Assembly (NCBI GenBank): GCA_900756545.1
Contig: CAAEKO010000012.1
Span: forward strand, 1 to 64,000
Direction of reading: 5' to 3'
Source of the DNA: Clostridia bacterium
GTDB taxonomy: Bacteria; Bacillota; Clostridia; UBA1381
Length of the DNA: 64,000 nucleotides
Shown: piece by piece, positions 52,173 through 60,234 of the stretch
Layout: every line of letters starts with the position of its first letter
Numbering within the stretch: position 1 is the first letter of the stretch
Program-made: the position numbers and the translations under genes
The notes under the pieces: model-generated
What the model was told of the DNA's origin: nothing
Database searches by the model: none
What the model saw: the letters and a program-made list of their open reading frames with translations, nothing else

Positions 52173-53003
52173 TTATTTTCTCCTCTTTTTCTCTATTTCT
52201 GCTTTCGCTTCCTCAATTTCGGCTTTTGTTTTTAACTGCGGAATAAAGCTTCTGGCGAAATTCCCCTTTCCACGGCCCTGAATATAAAAGGCGCCAATGG
52301 CAGAGAAAATCACCGCACCGATCAGATTAACCAGCAAGTCCTCCATCGTGTCCTGTAGGCCGACGTCCAGATATCCGCCCTCGACTACAGTTTCTGTCAT
52401 TTCTCCGTCGACCTTCCCCCGGATCACAGTTTCCTCAATACCGGTCACCACAACCGGCACATTTTTCCCGGCAGGATTCAGCTCAACTGAGGAAATCGTC
52501 CGGCATATGGCGTCCTTCTGCATGTCCGTGCGGGTAAATGTGTCCATTGAATACTCAAAAAACTCCCACAAAACGCCGATTGTCATTGAAAAACAGAACG
52601 CCACAAAGGCCACAAAAGCCGGAGACATACTGATATGGAATCTGGGATGCTGGTTCAGAATATCAATCATGGCGAAGCCGATGGCAGCCATCAAAAATCC
52701 ATTGATCGTATGGAGCATCGTATCCCAATGCTTGAACACCACATAAAACCCCTGAATTTCCCCTAATATCTCCGCCGCAAAAATAAACAGCAGGATCACA
52801 CTTTCCAGCACCGTTGGGAGCTTGATATTAAACCTTCTGTCCACAATAGCGGGAATCATAAACAATACCAACGTCAGTGCACAGGTGAACACATTATAAT
52901 AATTTTTCCGGAATATCTCTAGAATCATGACGACAATGACCAGCAGGCGCAAAATGATATACAGCGCTACATACCGTTTACTCACTTTCCCTGTCATTTG
53001 CAT
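52173..53003 (-). CDS. Multi-pass membrane protein, DUF2238-like
   Basis: A 276-residue membrane protein with about five hydrophobic segments before residue 145 and another near 225. HWDTMLHTINGFL and LWEFFEYSMD resemble the DUF2238/YjdF group. An insert of about 60 hydrophilic residues lies between the last two segments. A charged tail (KAEIEEAKAEIEKKRRK) ends the protein. GAGGAGG precedes the ATG. It is the first gene before mtaD and the SAHH-like gene, with zero gap; a transport role in SAM recycling is possible but unproven. Confidence 0.68.
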   Translation of the reverse strand: MQMTGKVSKRYVALYIILRLLVIVVMILEIFRKNYYNVFTCALTLVLFMIPAIVDRRFNIKLPTVLESVILLFIFAAEILGEIQGFYVVFKHWDTMLHTINGFLMAAIGFAMIDILNQHPRFHISMSPAFVAFVAFCFSMTIGVLWEFFEYSMDTFTRTDMQKDAICRTISSVELNPAGKNVPVVVTGIEETVIRGKVDGEMTETVVEGGYLDVGLQDTMEDLLVNLIGAVIFSAIGAFYIQGRGKGNFARSFIPQLKTKAEIEEAKAEIEKKRRK

Positions 53004-53046
53004 ATTGGTTCCCTCCTCTGATTCCGTTATTTTACCACAATACGCA

Positions 53047-53095
53047 AAAAAAAGCGATACCTTTTTCTAAAAAAACTTAGGTATCGCATTTTTTT
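53047..53095 (-). terminator. Terminator of the ferritin gene
   Basis: GCGATACC (53054-53061) and GGTATCGC (53080-53087) form the outer stem, with T/A tracts pairing inside. TTTTTTT follows on the minus strand. Confidence 0.8.
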
Positions 53096-53124
53096 AGTAT
53101 ATAGCAAAAAACATTTCTGCCCTG

Positions 53125-53634
53125 TTATAATACAAGCGACGGTGCTGTGTACACTCTCGCACCCAGTTCGCTGTCCAGCATATACAATCCCTTAGCCTCG
53201 CTGCCGAACAGCTCCATTTTCTTGATCAGATTGTCAGCATTTGTTTCCTCTTCGCCCTGCTCCTTTACAAACCAATCCAAAAACTGCATCGTGCGGAAAT
53301 CCTTCACGCCATAAGCGTGATCGTAAATATTGTTGATCAGGCTGGTTACATACTGCTCATGCTCCATCCCCGCTTTCAGCGGATCCATGTTGGAGGCATA
53401 GGTCTTATCCGGCTTCGCAACCGCCTCCAGAGTTACCTTCTCCCCATTATTCTGTAAATATTTCAAAAACAGCATAGCATGGTCGCGTTCTTCCTGCGCC
53501 TGCACCGTATACCAGTTTGCGAATCCGTCCAGCCCCTGCTCGGTATAGTAATTTGCGAAGTCCAGATACAGGTATGCGGAATATAACTCTTTATTAATTT
53601 GTTCATTCAATAATTCTGCAACTTTTTTATCCAT
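53125..53634 (-). CDS. ftnA: Non-heme ferritin
   Basis: A 169-residue ferritin that stores iron as ferric mineral in a 24-subunit shell. The ferroxidase residues are visible in NKELYSAYLYLDFANYY and QEERDHAMLFLKYL, with the third site in WFVKEQGEEETNADNLI. The length is typical of bacterial FtnA, without the heme Met of bacterioferritin at its usual place. The ATG at 53634 has AGGAGG upstream, and the frame is open before it only because the promoter reads as codons. It is a single-gene unit. Confidence 0.96.
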   Translation of the reverse strand: MDKKVAELLNEQINKELYSAYLYLDFANYYTEQGLDGFANWYTVQAQEERDHAMLFLKYLQNNGEKVTLEAVAKPDKTYASNMDPLKAGMEHEQYVTSLINNIYDHAYGVKDFRTMQFLDWFVKEQGEEETNADNLIKKMELFGSEAKGLYMLDSELGARVYTAPSLVL

Positions 53635-53665
53635 AATAAATACCTCCTTGTAAATTATAATTTTA

Positions 53666-53694
53666 ATTATACCACGTTTGTTCAGCTTTTTCAA
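53666..53694 (-). promoter_or_regulatory. Promoter of the ferritin gene
   Basis: On the minus strand TTGAAA (53689-53694), a 17-base spacer and TATAAT (53666-53671), 31 bases before the start codon. Confidence 0.85.
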
Positions 53695-53798
53695 TAGATA
53701 ATATACGCCAGTTGTATATTATTTAGATGTTTTTACCTGGAATTCGTCGTTTTCTATATGGAACTTATATAATTTGCTGATTTTTTTTCAAGTTCCTA

Positions 53799-53827
53799 TT
53801 GACTTTCTGGTCAATATCTATTAAAAT
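53799..53827 (+). promoter_or_regulatory. Promoter of an orphan transcription unit
   Basis: TTGACT (53799-53804), a 17-base spacer and TAAAAT (53822-53827). The -35 box lies in a short palindrome, TATTGAC and GTCAATA. There is no annotated protein gene downstream before a strong terminator at 54274-54303. Confidence 0.65.
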
Positions 53828-53910
53828 TAACTTTGGGTATAAGTAAATTATGATGTACACATAACAGCGCTTATACTCTTCATACCGTCAGGTATGGAGG
53901 ACAGTAGTGA

Positions 53911-53997
53911 ATGAATGGTGATACTTTTCAGCACATATTAGGATTCATGGAAATCACACATCCACATTTTTTAAAGGTTTGCTGCAATTTGCTGTAA
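53911..53997 (+). CDS. Possible 28-residue peptide in the orphan unit
   Basis: ATG at 53911 has GGAGG ten bases upstream, next to a short hairpin (53881-53896). The reading frame gives MNGDTFQHILGFMEITHPHF and eight more residues ending in NLL before TAA. It could be a small protein or leader peptide, or the first piece of a broken gene, since the same frame continues after the stop. I do not recognise it and nothing else supports translation. Confidence 0.25.
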   Translation: MNGDTFQHILGFMEITHPHFLKVCCNLL

Positions 53998-54273
53998 TTC
54001 TCCCACACAAACCGGAATTACACATGCAAACGTCCATTGGATTTATACTATGTCTGGGAAGAAAAATATGGAACGCATTTTTTCATCCGGCGAAGTTAAG
54101 AGCATATGCTGTTGAAGCCTGTTTACATAATTGCTGCAAGCAGCCTGGCTGCGGGGCATAAGGCGAGATGGCCCGGGCCGGTTTTCCTGCATGGTTCTTA
54201 ATGGGATTTTTCCCGAAAAAGTGAGACGACATATATTCACCGGCTAGCCAAAGTTTTAATTGATTAAAAAACG

Positions 54274-54303
54274 AAAAGCGGACAGGTAACTGTCCGCTTT
54301 TTT
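54274..54303 (+). terminator. Terminator of the orphan transcription unit
   Basis: The stem AAAAGCGGACAG/CTGTCCGCTTTT with loop GTAA is followed by a T-run on the plus strand. The opposite strand also has a T-rich tail, but the PHP gene already has its own terminator at 54431-54463. Confidence 0.85.
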
Positions 54304-54430
54304 GTAGAAAAAATTCAAAACATATTGACATTTGTCCGAAATTATTGTACAATATGTTTACATTCACATATTGAAACAGTGTGGTCACCGTGCATCCGGA
54401 GCCACGCTCTGTTTCTTTATACTGTCCAAA

Positions 54431-54463
54431 AAAATACCGTTTTCAGATTGAAAACGGTATTTT
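54431..54463 (-). terminator. Terminator of the GH4-PHP operon
   Basis: The 14-base stem AAAATACCGTTTTC/GAAAACGGTATTTT has a five-base loop and T-rich flanks, right after the PHP stop codon. Confidence 0.88.
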
Positions 54464-54465
54464 TA

Positions 54466-55173
54466 TTATGTCTTTATTACATAAGGAAATATAATATTGC
54501 CGCCTACAACCAGCAGATAGTTCCGGCTTCTGAGCGCCAGCGCCACATCGCCAGAGGTTTTCAATACATTCGGCGTCAGGACGCCGGCCAGACCTTCATG
54601 GCCGTGGTGGTGATAGTCTGTTCCTGCACTTACAATAAAATCATGCTCCCGGGCATATTTCGCCGCTACAGCCACTCTGGAATTATGTCCCGGATGCACA
54701 TTAAATGTTTCTATTCCGTCAAGGTATGCCGGGTCAGCCAGCGCCATTCCATTCCGAAAAGGATGGGCCTGCAGGAGCACCCTGTCTTCTCTCCGGAAAT
54801 CTTTAGAAAACACAGCCAAATCCTTATCCAGATATTCGTAGGCCTCAGTCAGGAAATCCCGGTCAATTCCAAACAAAAGATAATCATTCACATTTTCCGC
54901 AAAACGGATTTCGCACCCGAGGATCACATGGATTCCCAGCTTCTCTCCAGCATCCGCCGCCAAATCAAAATCCGCCAAATACGCGTCAATACACTTCTTC
55001 TTATCGCCATAATACCGCATTCCGGAATAAAAATGGTTTGAAATCACTACACTGTTGTATCCTAACCGGGCATAATTTTCTACCAGCTCTTCCGGGTAAA
55101 TTTGACTGCACTCGCTTGCAGGCTTTGTATGGGCATGCAGCTCCGTTTTGAATGTATACTTTTCTAACTCCAT
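54466..55173 (-). CDS. PHP-domain phosphoesterase-like protein
   Basis: A 235-residue protein of the PHP superfamily. The metal motif TELHAHTKPAS (residues 10-20) contains the His-x-His pair, ISNHFYSG, GCEIRFAE and LQAHPFRN carry further ligands, and SAGTDYHHHGHEG closes the site. Such proteins hydrolyse phosphate esters, for example histidinol phosphate or 3',5'-nucleotide products. No histidine genes are near. It follows the GH4 gene by 62 bases and probably shares its transcript, which suggests a sugar-phosphate substrate, though this is only a guess. Confidence 0.82.
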   Translation of the reverse strand: MELEKYTFKTELHAHTKPASECSQIYPEELVENYARLGYNSVVISNHFYSGMRYYGDKKKCIDAYLADFDLAADAGEKLGIHVILGCEIRFAENVNDYLLFGIDRDFLTEAYEYLDKDLAVFSKDFRREDRVLLQAHPFRNGMALADPAYLDGIETFNVHPGHNSRVAVAAKYAREHDFIVSAGTDYHHHGHEGLAGVLTPNVLKTSGDVALALRSRNYLLVVGGNIIFPYVIKT

Positions 55174-55235
55174 CGCAATACCTTCTTTGCTTTGATCTTC
55201 CCTATTGTATACAATTCTTCCCGGTTTGTCAAGCC

Positions 55236-56555
55236 TTATTCATATTTCGGAAGCCAGGCCCCGTGCGCGGCAATCAATTCATCGCAAAGGCTTACGATAT
55301 CGTCAATCGACAGCTCCGCCGCAGTATGCGGTTCCAGCATAGCTGCCTGATAAATCTTATCCTTTTTCTTTGTTACAGCTGCTTCGATAGCCAGCAGCTG
55401 GGCATTGATGTTTGTCACATTCATAGCCGCCAGTTGGGTCGGCAGCGCACCTACACGACACGGTGTGATCCCGCTTCTGTCAACCAAACAAGGCACCTCG
55501 ACGCAGGCCTCATCCGGCAGATTGGCAATCAAGCCGTTATTGATTACGTTGCCGCCGATCTTGTAAGGCACGCCTGTAACCATAGCCTCCATGATATGGG
55601 AAGCATACTCTCTGCTGCGCTTATGGGTCAATTCATCATTTAAAAGCGCCTTGCTCTGTTTTTCCCACTTTTCGATTTGATCAATACAGCGGCGCGGATA
55701 TTCATCCAATGGAATGTTGTATTTTTCGATCAGCTCCGGATAGCGGTGCTTGATGAAAAACGGGTTATACTCCGAATTATGTTCGCTGGATTCTGTACAA
55801 TAATAGCCCAAACGGTTGATGTATTCAAAACGCACCATGTCGTTGTGCTTTTCAGTTTCATTTTTCTTTTTGGCGCGTTTCCGTATCTCCGGATACAAGT
55901 CTTCCCCATTTTCGTCCTTGATCTCTAAAAGCCAGCCCATATGGTTGATTCCTGCGATTTTCTCTTCTACCTTACCCACATATTCCTTCATATCCAGGCG
56001 CTCAAGCAAGCCTTGGGTACAGCACTGAACACTGTGGCAAAGGCCGATCGTTTTAATATTGGTGAACCGCTGCATGTATCCGGTCAGCATAGCCATAGGA
56101 TTGGTGTAGTTTAAGAACCATGCGCCGGGACACACCTCCTCCATGTCATCGGCAAATTCCTGCAAAACCGGAATCGTGCGCAAAGCTCGGAATATTCCCC
56201 CAATACCCAGCGTATCCGCAATCGTTTGCCGGAGGCCATATTTCTTAGGGATCTCAAAATCGGTGATCGTACATGGATCATAACCGCCCACCTGAATAGC
56301 GTTGATAACGAACCGCGCATCCCTTAATGCGTCTTTTCGCTGGGATACGCCCAGGTATTTTTTGATCACCGCCCTGTTTTCATTACAGTTTCTGTTCAGT
56401 GTACAAATCAACTGGTAGGATTCATCCAGCCGTTTTTCATCAATGTCATAAAGTGCAATTTCAAATTCCTGCAGAGCAGGCGTCAGCAAGGTGTCGCCAA
56501 GTACGTTTTTTACAAAAACTGTACTTCCGGCACCCATAAACGTTATTTTGTTCAT
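55236..56555 (-). CDS. GH4 family glycosidase (alpha-galactosidase/alpha-glucosidase type)
   Basis: A 439-residue NAD- and metal-dependent glycosidase that works by oxidation and elimination. The Rossmann motif TFMGAGSTVF starts the protein, NYTNPMAML is the sugar-binding Asn region and GLCHSVQCC holds the metal-binding Cys and His, the pattern of MelA-type alpha-galactosidases. Residues DTLGIGGIFRALRT support that subgroup. The ATG at 56555 has GGGAG nine bases upstream; an ATG two codons earlier is too near. It is divergent from an AraC gene and has a -10 box TAAAAT (56589-56594) but a poor -35 box, as expected for an activated promoter. Confidence 0.92.
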   Translation of the reverse strand: MNKITFMGAGSTVFVKNVLGDTLLTPALQEFEIALYDIDEKRLDESYQLICTLNRNCNENRAVIKKYLGVSQRKDALRDARFVINAIQVGGYDPCTITDFEIPKKYGLRQTIADTLGIGGIFRALRTIPVLQEFADDMEEVCPGAWFLNYTNPMAMLTGYMQRFTNIKTIGLCHSVQCCTQGLLERLDMKEYVGKVEEKIAGINHMGWLLEIKDENGEDLYPEIRKRAKKKNETEKHNDMVRFEYINRLGYYCTESSEHNSEYNPFFIKHRYPELIEKYNIPLDEYPRRCIDQIEKWEKQSKALLNDELTHKRSREYASHIMEAMVTGVPYKIGGNVINNGLIANLPDEACVEVPCLVDRSGITPCRVGALPTQLAAMNVTNINAQLLAIEAAVTKKKDKIYQAAMLEPHTAAELSIDDIVSLCDELIAAHGAWLPKYE

Positions 56556-56617
56556 GGTCATCCACTCCCTATTTCATATATTACAGTTATTTTAGCAAAA
56601 TTAATACTGAAAAGGAA

Positions 56618-56647
56618 TTGAAAAATGTAACCTAAGCATGTTATAAT
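56618..56647 (+). promoter_or_regulatory. Promoter of the AraC gene next to GH4
   Basis: TTGAAA (56618-56623), an 18-base spacer and TATAAT (56642-56647), 24 bases before the start codon. It overlaps the direct repeat at 56625-56656. Confidence 0.75.
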
Positions 56648-56656
56648 GTAACTTAA
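56625..56656. promoter_or_regulatory. Direct-repeat operator between GH4 and its AraC regulator
   Basis: ATGTAACCTAA (56625-56635) and ATGTAACTTAA (56646-56656) repeat with a period of exactly 21 bases, two helical turns. This fits two half-sites for an AraC dimer. The pair covers the regulator's own promoter and ends just upstream of where the weak -35 box of GH4 would be. Confidence 0.7.
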
Positions 56657-56670
56657 AGGAGGTGGATATT

Positions 56671-57423
56671 ATGGAAATGAATATCCTGTTTCCGACTAAA
56701 AATTTTCAAGACCTGAATCCATTATTTATTGGCATGGAGGATTGTTCGCCCGGACATTCCTTTGGGCCGTCCATCCGGTCCTGCTATCTGATTCATTACA
56801 TCCGCAGCGGCAAGGGAACATTTGAGACCGGCGGCAAAACGTATCAGCCGCAAAAAGGAGATATTTTCATCATCCGTCCCGACCAGCTCACGACATATGC
56901 CGCAGATCATAAAGATCCGTGGAGCTATATCTGGGTTGGATTTAACGGCAGATTATCCGTCCGGCTGGATACGCTGGACTCCCCAGTTGTTTCTACAGAC
57001 GGCGGCCTGTTCATTGATTTGATAAACGCTCATCAAGCCGGCGGCGTATCCGCAGAATTCATCGCCTCCCGCCTGTTTATTCTGTACACACAGCTTTTTG
57101 AGCCTAAACGCTCTACCAATCAATATGTCCGCCAAATCGCAGACTATATTACTTACAACTATATGAATGCTTTGTCAGTAGAACAAATCGCTAAGCTGAT
57201 TAATCTGGACCGCCGGTACGCCTCCCGTCTTTTTAAGTCCGAATATGGGCGTACGATCAGCCAGTACATAATTGATTACCGTATGAAAAAAGCCAAGGAA
57301 TTTCTCCGAAGCGGTTATTCTGTCAGTCAAACCGCCAAAATGGTGGGGTATGGAGACGCTTTTAATTTTTCGAAAATCTTTAAAAAAACGATTGGGCAAA
57401 GTCCGGTGAACTTTAAAGTGTAA
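56671..57423 (+). CDS. AraC-family transcriptional regulator
   Basis: A 250-residue regulator with an N-terminal cupin domain (about 25-110, with HYIRSGKGTFETGGKTYQP and KGDIFIIRP) and a C-terminal AraC double helix-turn-helix (about 150-250) with VEQIAKLINLDRRYASRLFK and VSQTAKMVGYGDAFNFSKIF. The ATG at 56671 has AAGGAGG upstream; the in-frame GTG three codons earlier lies in that site. It is divergent from GH4, and a paired direct repeat between them is the likely binding site. Confidence 0.9.
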   Translation: MEMNILFPTKNFQDLNPLFIGMEDCSPGHSFGPSIRSCYLIHYIRSGKGTFETGGKTYQPQKGDIFIIRPDQLTTYAADHKDPWSYIWVGFNGRLSVRLDTLDSPVVSTDGGLFIDLINAHQAGGVSAEFIASRLFILYTQLFEPKRSTNQYVRQIADYITYNYMNALSVEQIAKLINLDRRYASRLFKSEYGRTISQYIIDYRMKKAKEFLRSGYSVSQTAKMVGYGDAFNFSKIFKKTIGQSPVNFKV

Positions 57424-57456
57424 AAAAATCCTGTCTGTATAGACAGGATTTTTTTA
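57422..57456. terminator. Bidirectional terminator after the AraC gene
   Basis: The stem AAAAAAATCCTGTCT/AGACAGGATTTTTTT with loop GTAT serves the AraC gene and the convergent polysaccharide deacetylase gene. Confidence 0.9.
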
Positions 57457-57473
57457 CACCCACTGGCGCCTTT

Positions 57474-58298
57474 TTATAAATCAATCGTCTGCCCCGCAGC
57501 GATTTTTACAGCTTTGCCATCAACGCCGATCCATACGTCAGCAGCCGACAGATTTTCCGCCCGCGTACAGTCAGCGTTAAACTGCAAATGCCTATAAGCT
57601 TCAACATAATTGTATATTTCAATATTTGTGGCATACCAAATGTCATCCCGGCCTCCGATTTTTGCTGCAAAATTCTCAATGACCTGCCAGTTGTCGTTTT
57701 GTTCAAATTCATAGCTGTGCCCCCACAGATAGAACAGACCACAGTTCTGCAGGTTGATAAACTGCTCCGCCAGCTCCATCAGCCGCGGATTGTTATGATG
57801 GCAGGTAGCAGGCATCCGGAGCCAGTCCTCCGGAACGGCAAAATTTTCCGTAGAAACTACCGTGCGGGAATAAGCAATTCCGGCAGCCTTTAATATTTCC
57901 ACCACTGCATCGCTGTATGTCCCAAAAGGATACGCCATACCACGCACAACCCCGCCAAACATAGCCTCCAAACGCCGCCGGTCCTCCAGTACTTCCTGCA
58001 GAACTACCGGCCTAGGCAACTTTTCCAGCCAAGGATGCGTCAGAGTGTGGACAGCCACCTCATGCCCAGAATTCCGATAAAGTTCTCCCGCCTCTTTTTG
58101 TGTCAGGCGGCGATGGACCTGTCCTGCCGGAAATTGTGTCCCTTCCTCCGCAAACCGGCCGCTGTTTAGATTAAACGTACCCTTCAATCCGTATTTATCC
58201 ATTATTCCAATCAGCCTGATATCCTGCTGTACGCCATCGTCATAACTCAGGGTCAGCGCTTTTTTCTTTCCGTCCTTGAAACGCATTTCAAAATTCAT
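57474..58298 (-). CDS. Polysaccharide deacetylase (NodB-type)
   Basis: A 274-residue CE4-fold deacetylase without a signal peptide. Motif 1 is LTLSYDDGVQQD with the catalytic base Asp and metal Asp. Motif 2 is HEVAVHTLTHP with the metal His pair. RGMAYPFGTYSDAV resembles motif 3, and LYLWGHSYEFEQN lies near motif 5. The usual TFDDG is TLSYDDG here, a form common in cytoplasmic members. Substrate unknown, possibly an N-acetylated sugar. GAGGGG precedes the ATG. It follows the zinc-ribbon membrane gene by 13 bases. Confidence 0.85.
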   Translation of the reverse strand: MNFEMRFKDGKKKALTLSYDDGVQQDIRLIGIMDKYGLKGTFNLNSGRFAEEGTQFPAGQVHRRLTQKEAGELYRNSGHEVAVHTLTHPWLEKLPRPVVLQEVLEDRRRLEAMFGGVVRGMAYPFGTYSDAVVEILKAAGIAYSRTVVSTENFAVPEDWLRMPATCHHNNPRLMELAEQFINLQNCGLFYLWGHSYEFEQNDNWQVIENFAAKIGGRDDIWYATNIEIYNYVEAYRHLQFNADCTRAENLSAADVWIGVDGKAVKIAAGQTIDL

Positions 58299-58311
58299 CC
58301 GTATACCCCTC

Positions 58312-58731
58312 TCATACCTTTTTTATAAAATAATGCCCACATTTTGTACAGTGCAATTCAATTTTTTTATGCGCAGCCGGTTTCGGAATCCGAAGCGTAC
58401 TCTTACACTGCGGGCAAACAAAGTATTTATGCGTTTTATCCTTACGAATCATATCCCAAAGCTTTACCTTGCCGGACGCCCGGTCAAAAATTTGCAGGAA
58501 TTTCTGTTCTTCCCGCTGACGCATGACAATATTTTTCGATAGCAGCCTGTACAGGATATAGACCAGCAAAAGTGTGTTAATGATACGCAGAACAGGAGAA
58601 AAAATAAACATCGTGAGTACGCCCAAAACCAGGTATACCACCGCCAAAAACTTTTCAAAAGCGTCAAATATCCCATACCGGCCAATCATAAACTGCTGAA
58701 TTTTATAAATCATTTGCTGAAAAAAACCCAT
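58312..58731 (-). CDS. Small membrane protein with C-terminal zinc ribbon
   Basis: A 139-residue protein that I cannot assign to a named family. Two hydrophobic segments (about 27-44 and 47-62) are followed by a basic linker and a four-cysteine zinc ribbon, CPQCKSTLRIP and CTKCGHYF. Small clostridial proteins of this plan are common and uncharacterised. AAAGGA precedes the ATG. It lies 67 bases after pyrE and 13 before the deacetylase. Confidence 0.7.
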   Translation of the reverse strand: MGFFQQMIYKIQQFMIGRYGIFDAFEKFLAVVYLVLGVLTMFIFSPVLRIINTLLLVYILYRLLSKNIVMRQREEQKFLQIFDRASGKVKLWDMIRKDKTHKYFVCPQCKSTLRIPKPAAHKKIELHCTKCGHYFIKKV

Positions 58732-58798
58732 ACTTATTAGTCCTTTCTGGAATTCAAGAAGGCGTTAAAAACATCAGCCTTTAACTCTTCTGGTCATT

Positions 58799-59461
58799 TT
58801 AAAATACACAATAATCCGTCATGTATTTTTCCATGCCAGCCAAAACATCCTGATATTTTTCATCTTGTTTCAGATATTCATAAATATCCCGTACGGTTAC
58901 AATGGCGTGAACGCGGATTCCGAAGTCCTCCATAACCTCCATGACCGCGGTCTTGCCCGGATTTTGGCCCACCTCACACCGATTCACGGAAATAAACATA
59001 TCCTGTACGGCTACGTCTGCCGCCCCCTTCAGGACCGGCATAGTTTCCCGGACAGCCGTACCGGCGGTAATTACATCCTCAATAATAATGACTTTATCGC
59101 CATCCTGGGGCTTATATCCTACCAGACTTCCGCCTTCCCCATGATCCTTTGCTTCCTTACGGTTGAAGAAATACGGCTTATCAATGCCATATGTATCCGC
59201 CAGGCTGGCCGCCGCGGCCGCAGCCAGCGGAATGCCTTTATAGGCCGGCCCAAACATTGCGTCAAAATTATCGCCTACAGTTTCCTTAACAAGCGCCGCA
59301 TAGAATTTTCCTAATGCGGCAATCTGGCTGCCTGTTCTATAGTTGCCAGTATTGACAAAATACGGGGTCTTCCGTCCGCTTTTGGTGATAAATTCACCGA
59401 ACCGCAGTACATCCGCTCCCATCATAAACTCTATAAATTCTTTTTTTGCTTTTGTTAACAC
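58799..59461 (-). CDS. pyrE: Orotate phosphoribosyltransferase
   Basis: Makes orotidine 5'-phosphate from orotate and PRPP in pyrimidine synthesis. The PRPP motif is VIIIEDVITAGTAVRE, with the flexible loop Lys-rich RKEAKDHGEGG before it, and GPAYKGIPLAAAAA. The start is GTG at 59461 with AGGAGG seven bases upstream, giving 220 residues; the longer frame is ruled out because it would cover the sigma factor stop region. It lies 11 bases after the sigma factor gene, and no other pyr genes are adjacent. Confidence 0.93.
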   Translation of the reverse strand: MLTKAKKEFIEFMMGADVLRFGEFITKSGRKTPYFVNTGNYRTGSQIAALGKFYAALVKETVGDNFDAMFGPAYKGIPLAAAAAASLADTYGIDKPYFFNRKEAKDHGEGGSLVGYKPQDGDKVIIIEDVITAGTAVRETMPVLKGAADVAVQDMFISVNRCEVGQNPGKTAVMEVMEDFGIRVHAIVTVRDIYEYLKQDEKYQDVLAGMEKYMTDYCVF

Positions 59462-59472
59462 CTGATTTCCTC

Positions 59473-60216
59473 CTAATCCCTGAAATACAACATTTTCAGC
59501 TTTTTCAGTATCTTTTTTTCCACTCTGGAAATATACATCTGCGAAACATTCCAAAGCGCCGCGATTTGTTTTTGATTCTTTTCCTCAAAATACCGAAGCC
59601 GGATAAACTCCAGTTCCTTTTCCTTTAAAACCTTCATACAATAATCAATAAAGTCATGATCCTCAATCATAATAAAATGATTATCCTCCCGGCCAAGGGC
59701 CTGGGCGATATTTAATGTCCCATCCGCGTACGCCTCGTATTCCAGAGACTGGATAAACGCACCGTCCCCTATTTCATAAGCGTCCTGCAAATCTTTTTCC
59801 GAAATATTCAGTATCCGGGACAATTCCGCTATAGATGTCTGGTCGTTTCCCATTGCCCGGCGCACGCGCTCCGCCTTATAAAACACCTCGCAAAGTCTGC
59901 GGGGCACCTTGATAAAACTTCCTTTATCCCGAAAATACCGGCGTATCTCTCCCATGACCGTAGGCGTAGCAAAGGTAGCAAACTGCACGCCTCTGTCTGG
60001 ATCAAACCGTTCAATAGCGCACATCACGCCCATACAGGCCACCTGGTAAATATCATCATATTCCAGTCCTCGGTTGATGAATTTACGGGACAGTATCTCC
60101 GCGATATAAATATAGCGGTTCACCAACTCGTCCCGGATTTTCGGGTCCTTTGTCCGGCAGTAAGCGGCGAATAGTTCATATTCGCCGGATTGGGTTGTTT
60201 GTTTGGCAACAGCCAT
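59473..60216 (-). CDS. RNA polymerase sigma factor of the SigB/SigF/SigG type
   Basis: A 247-residue sigma-70 family factor. Region 2 contains DDIYQVACMGVMCAIERFDP and then FATFATPTVMGEIRRYFRD, the pattern of the SigB/F/G group. Region 3 (about 120-165) and region 4 (about 195-247, with QIAALWNVSQMYISRVEKKI) follow. It is not next to spoIIA or rsb partner-switch genes, so it cannot be named as a sporulation or stress factor by context. The gene before it encodes a membrane-anchored protein, 18 bases upstream, and pyrE follows. GGGAGG precedes the ATG. Confidence 0.88.
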   Translation of the reverse strand: MAVAKQTTQSGEYELFAAYCRTKDPKIRDELVNRYIYIAEILSRKFINRGLEYDDIYQVACMGVMCAIERFDPDRGVQFATFATPTVMGEIRRYFRDKGSFIKVPRRLCEVFYKAERVRRAMGNDQTSIAELSRILNISEKDLQDAYEIGDGAFIQSLEYEAYADGTLNIAQALGREDNHFIMIEDHDFIDYCMKVLKEKELEFIRLRYFEEKNQKQIAALWNVSQMYISRVEKKILKKLKMLYFRD

Positions 60217-60234
60217 CCTACAAACCTCCCTCTC

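Larger units (their letters stand above)
53834..54303 (+). ncRNA. Candidate non-coding RNA or decayed gene of about 470 bases
   Basis: This interval has a promoter at its start and a rho-independent terminator at its end but no convincing protein gene. Several short palindromes lie in it: CATACC/GGTATG at 53881-53896, AGCATATGCT near 54100, GCAGC/GCTGC near 54140, GGCCCGGGCC near 54172, GGGA/TCCC near 54205 and GTGA/TCAC near 54221-54240. The frame that starts at 53911 is interrupted by four TAA codons, at intervals expected by chance. I could not match it to RNase P RNA, tmRNA, 6S RNA, SRP RNA or a riboswitch class known to me. It may be a structured RNA or a gene remnant. Confidence 0.4.

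Noticed and set aside
54083..54388. Open frames on the minus strand across the orphan unit (54043-54240 and 54083-54388)
   Set aside because: They run against the promoter and terminator that frame the interval, lack ribosome sites and contain no family pattern.
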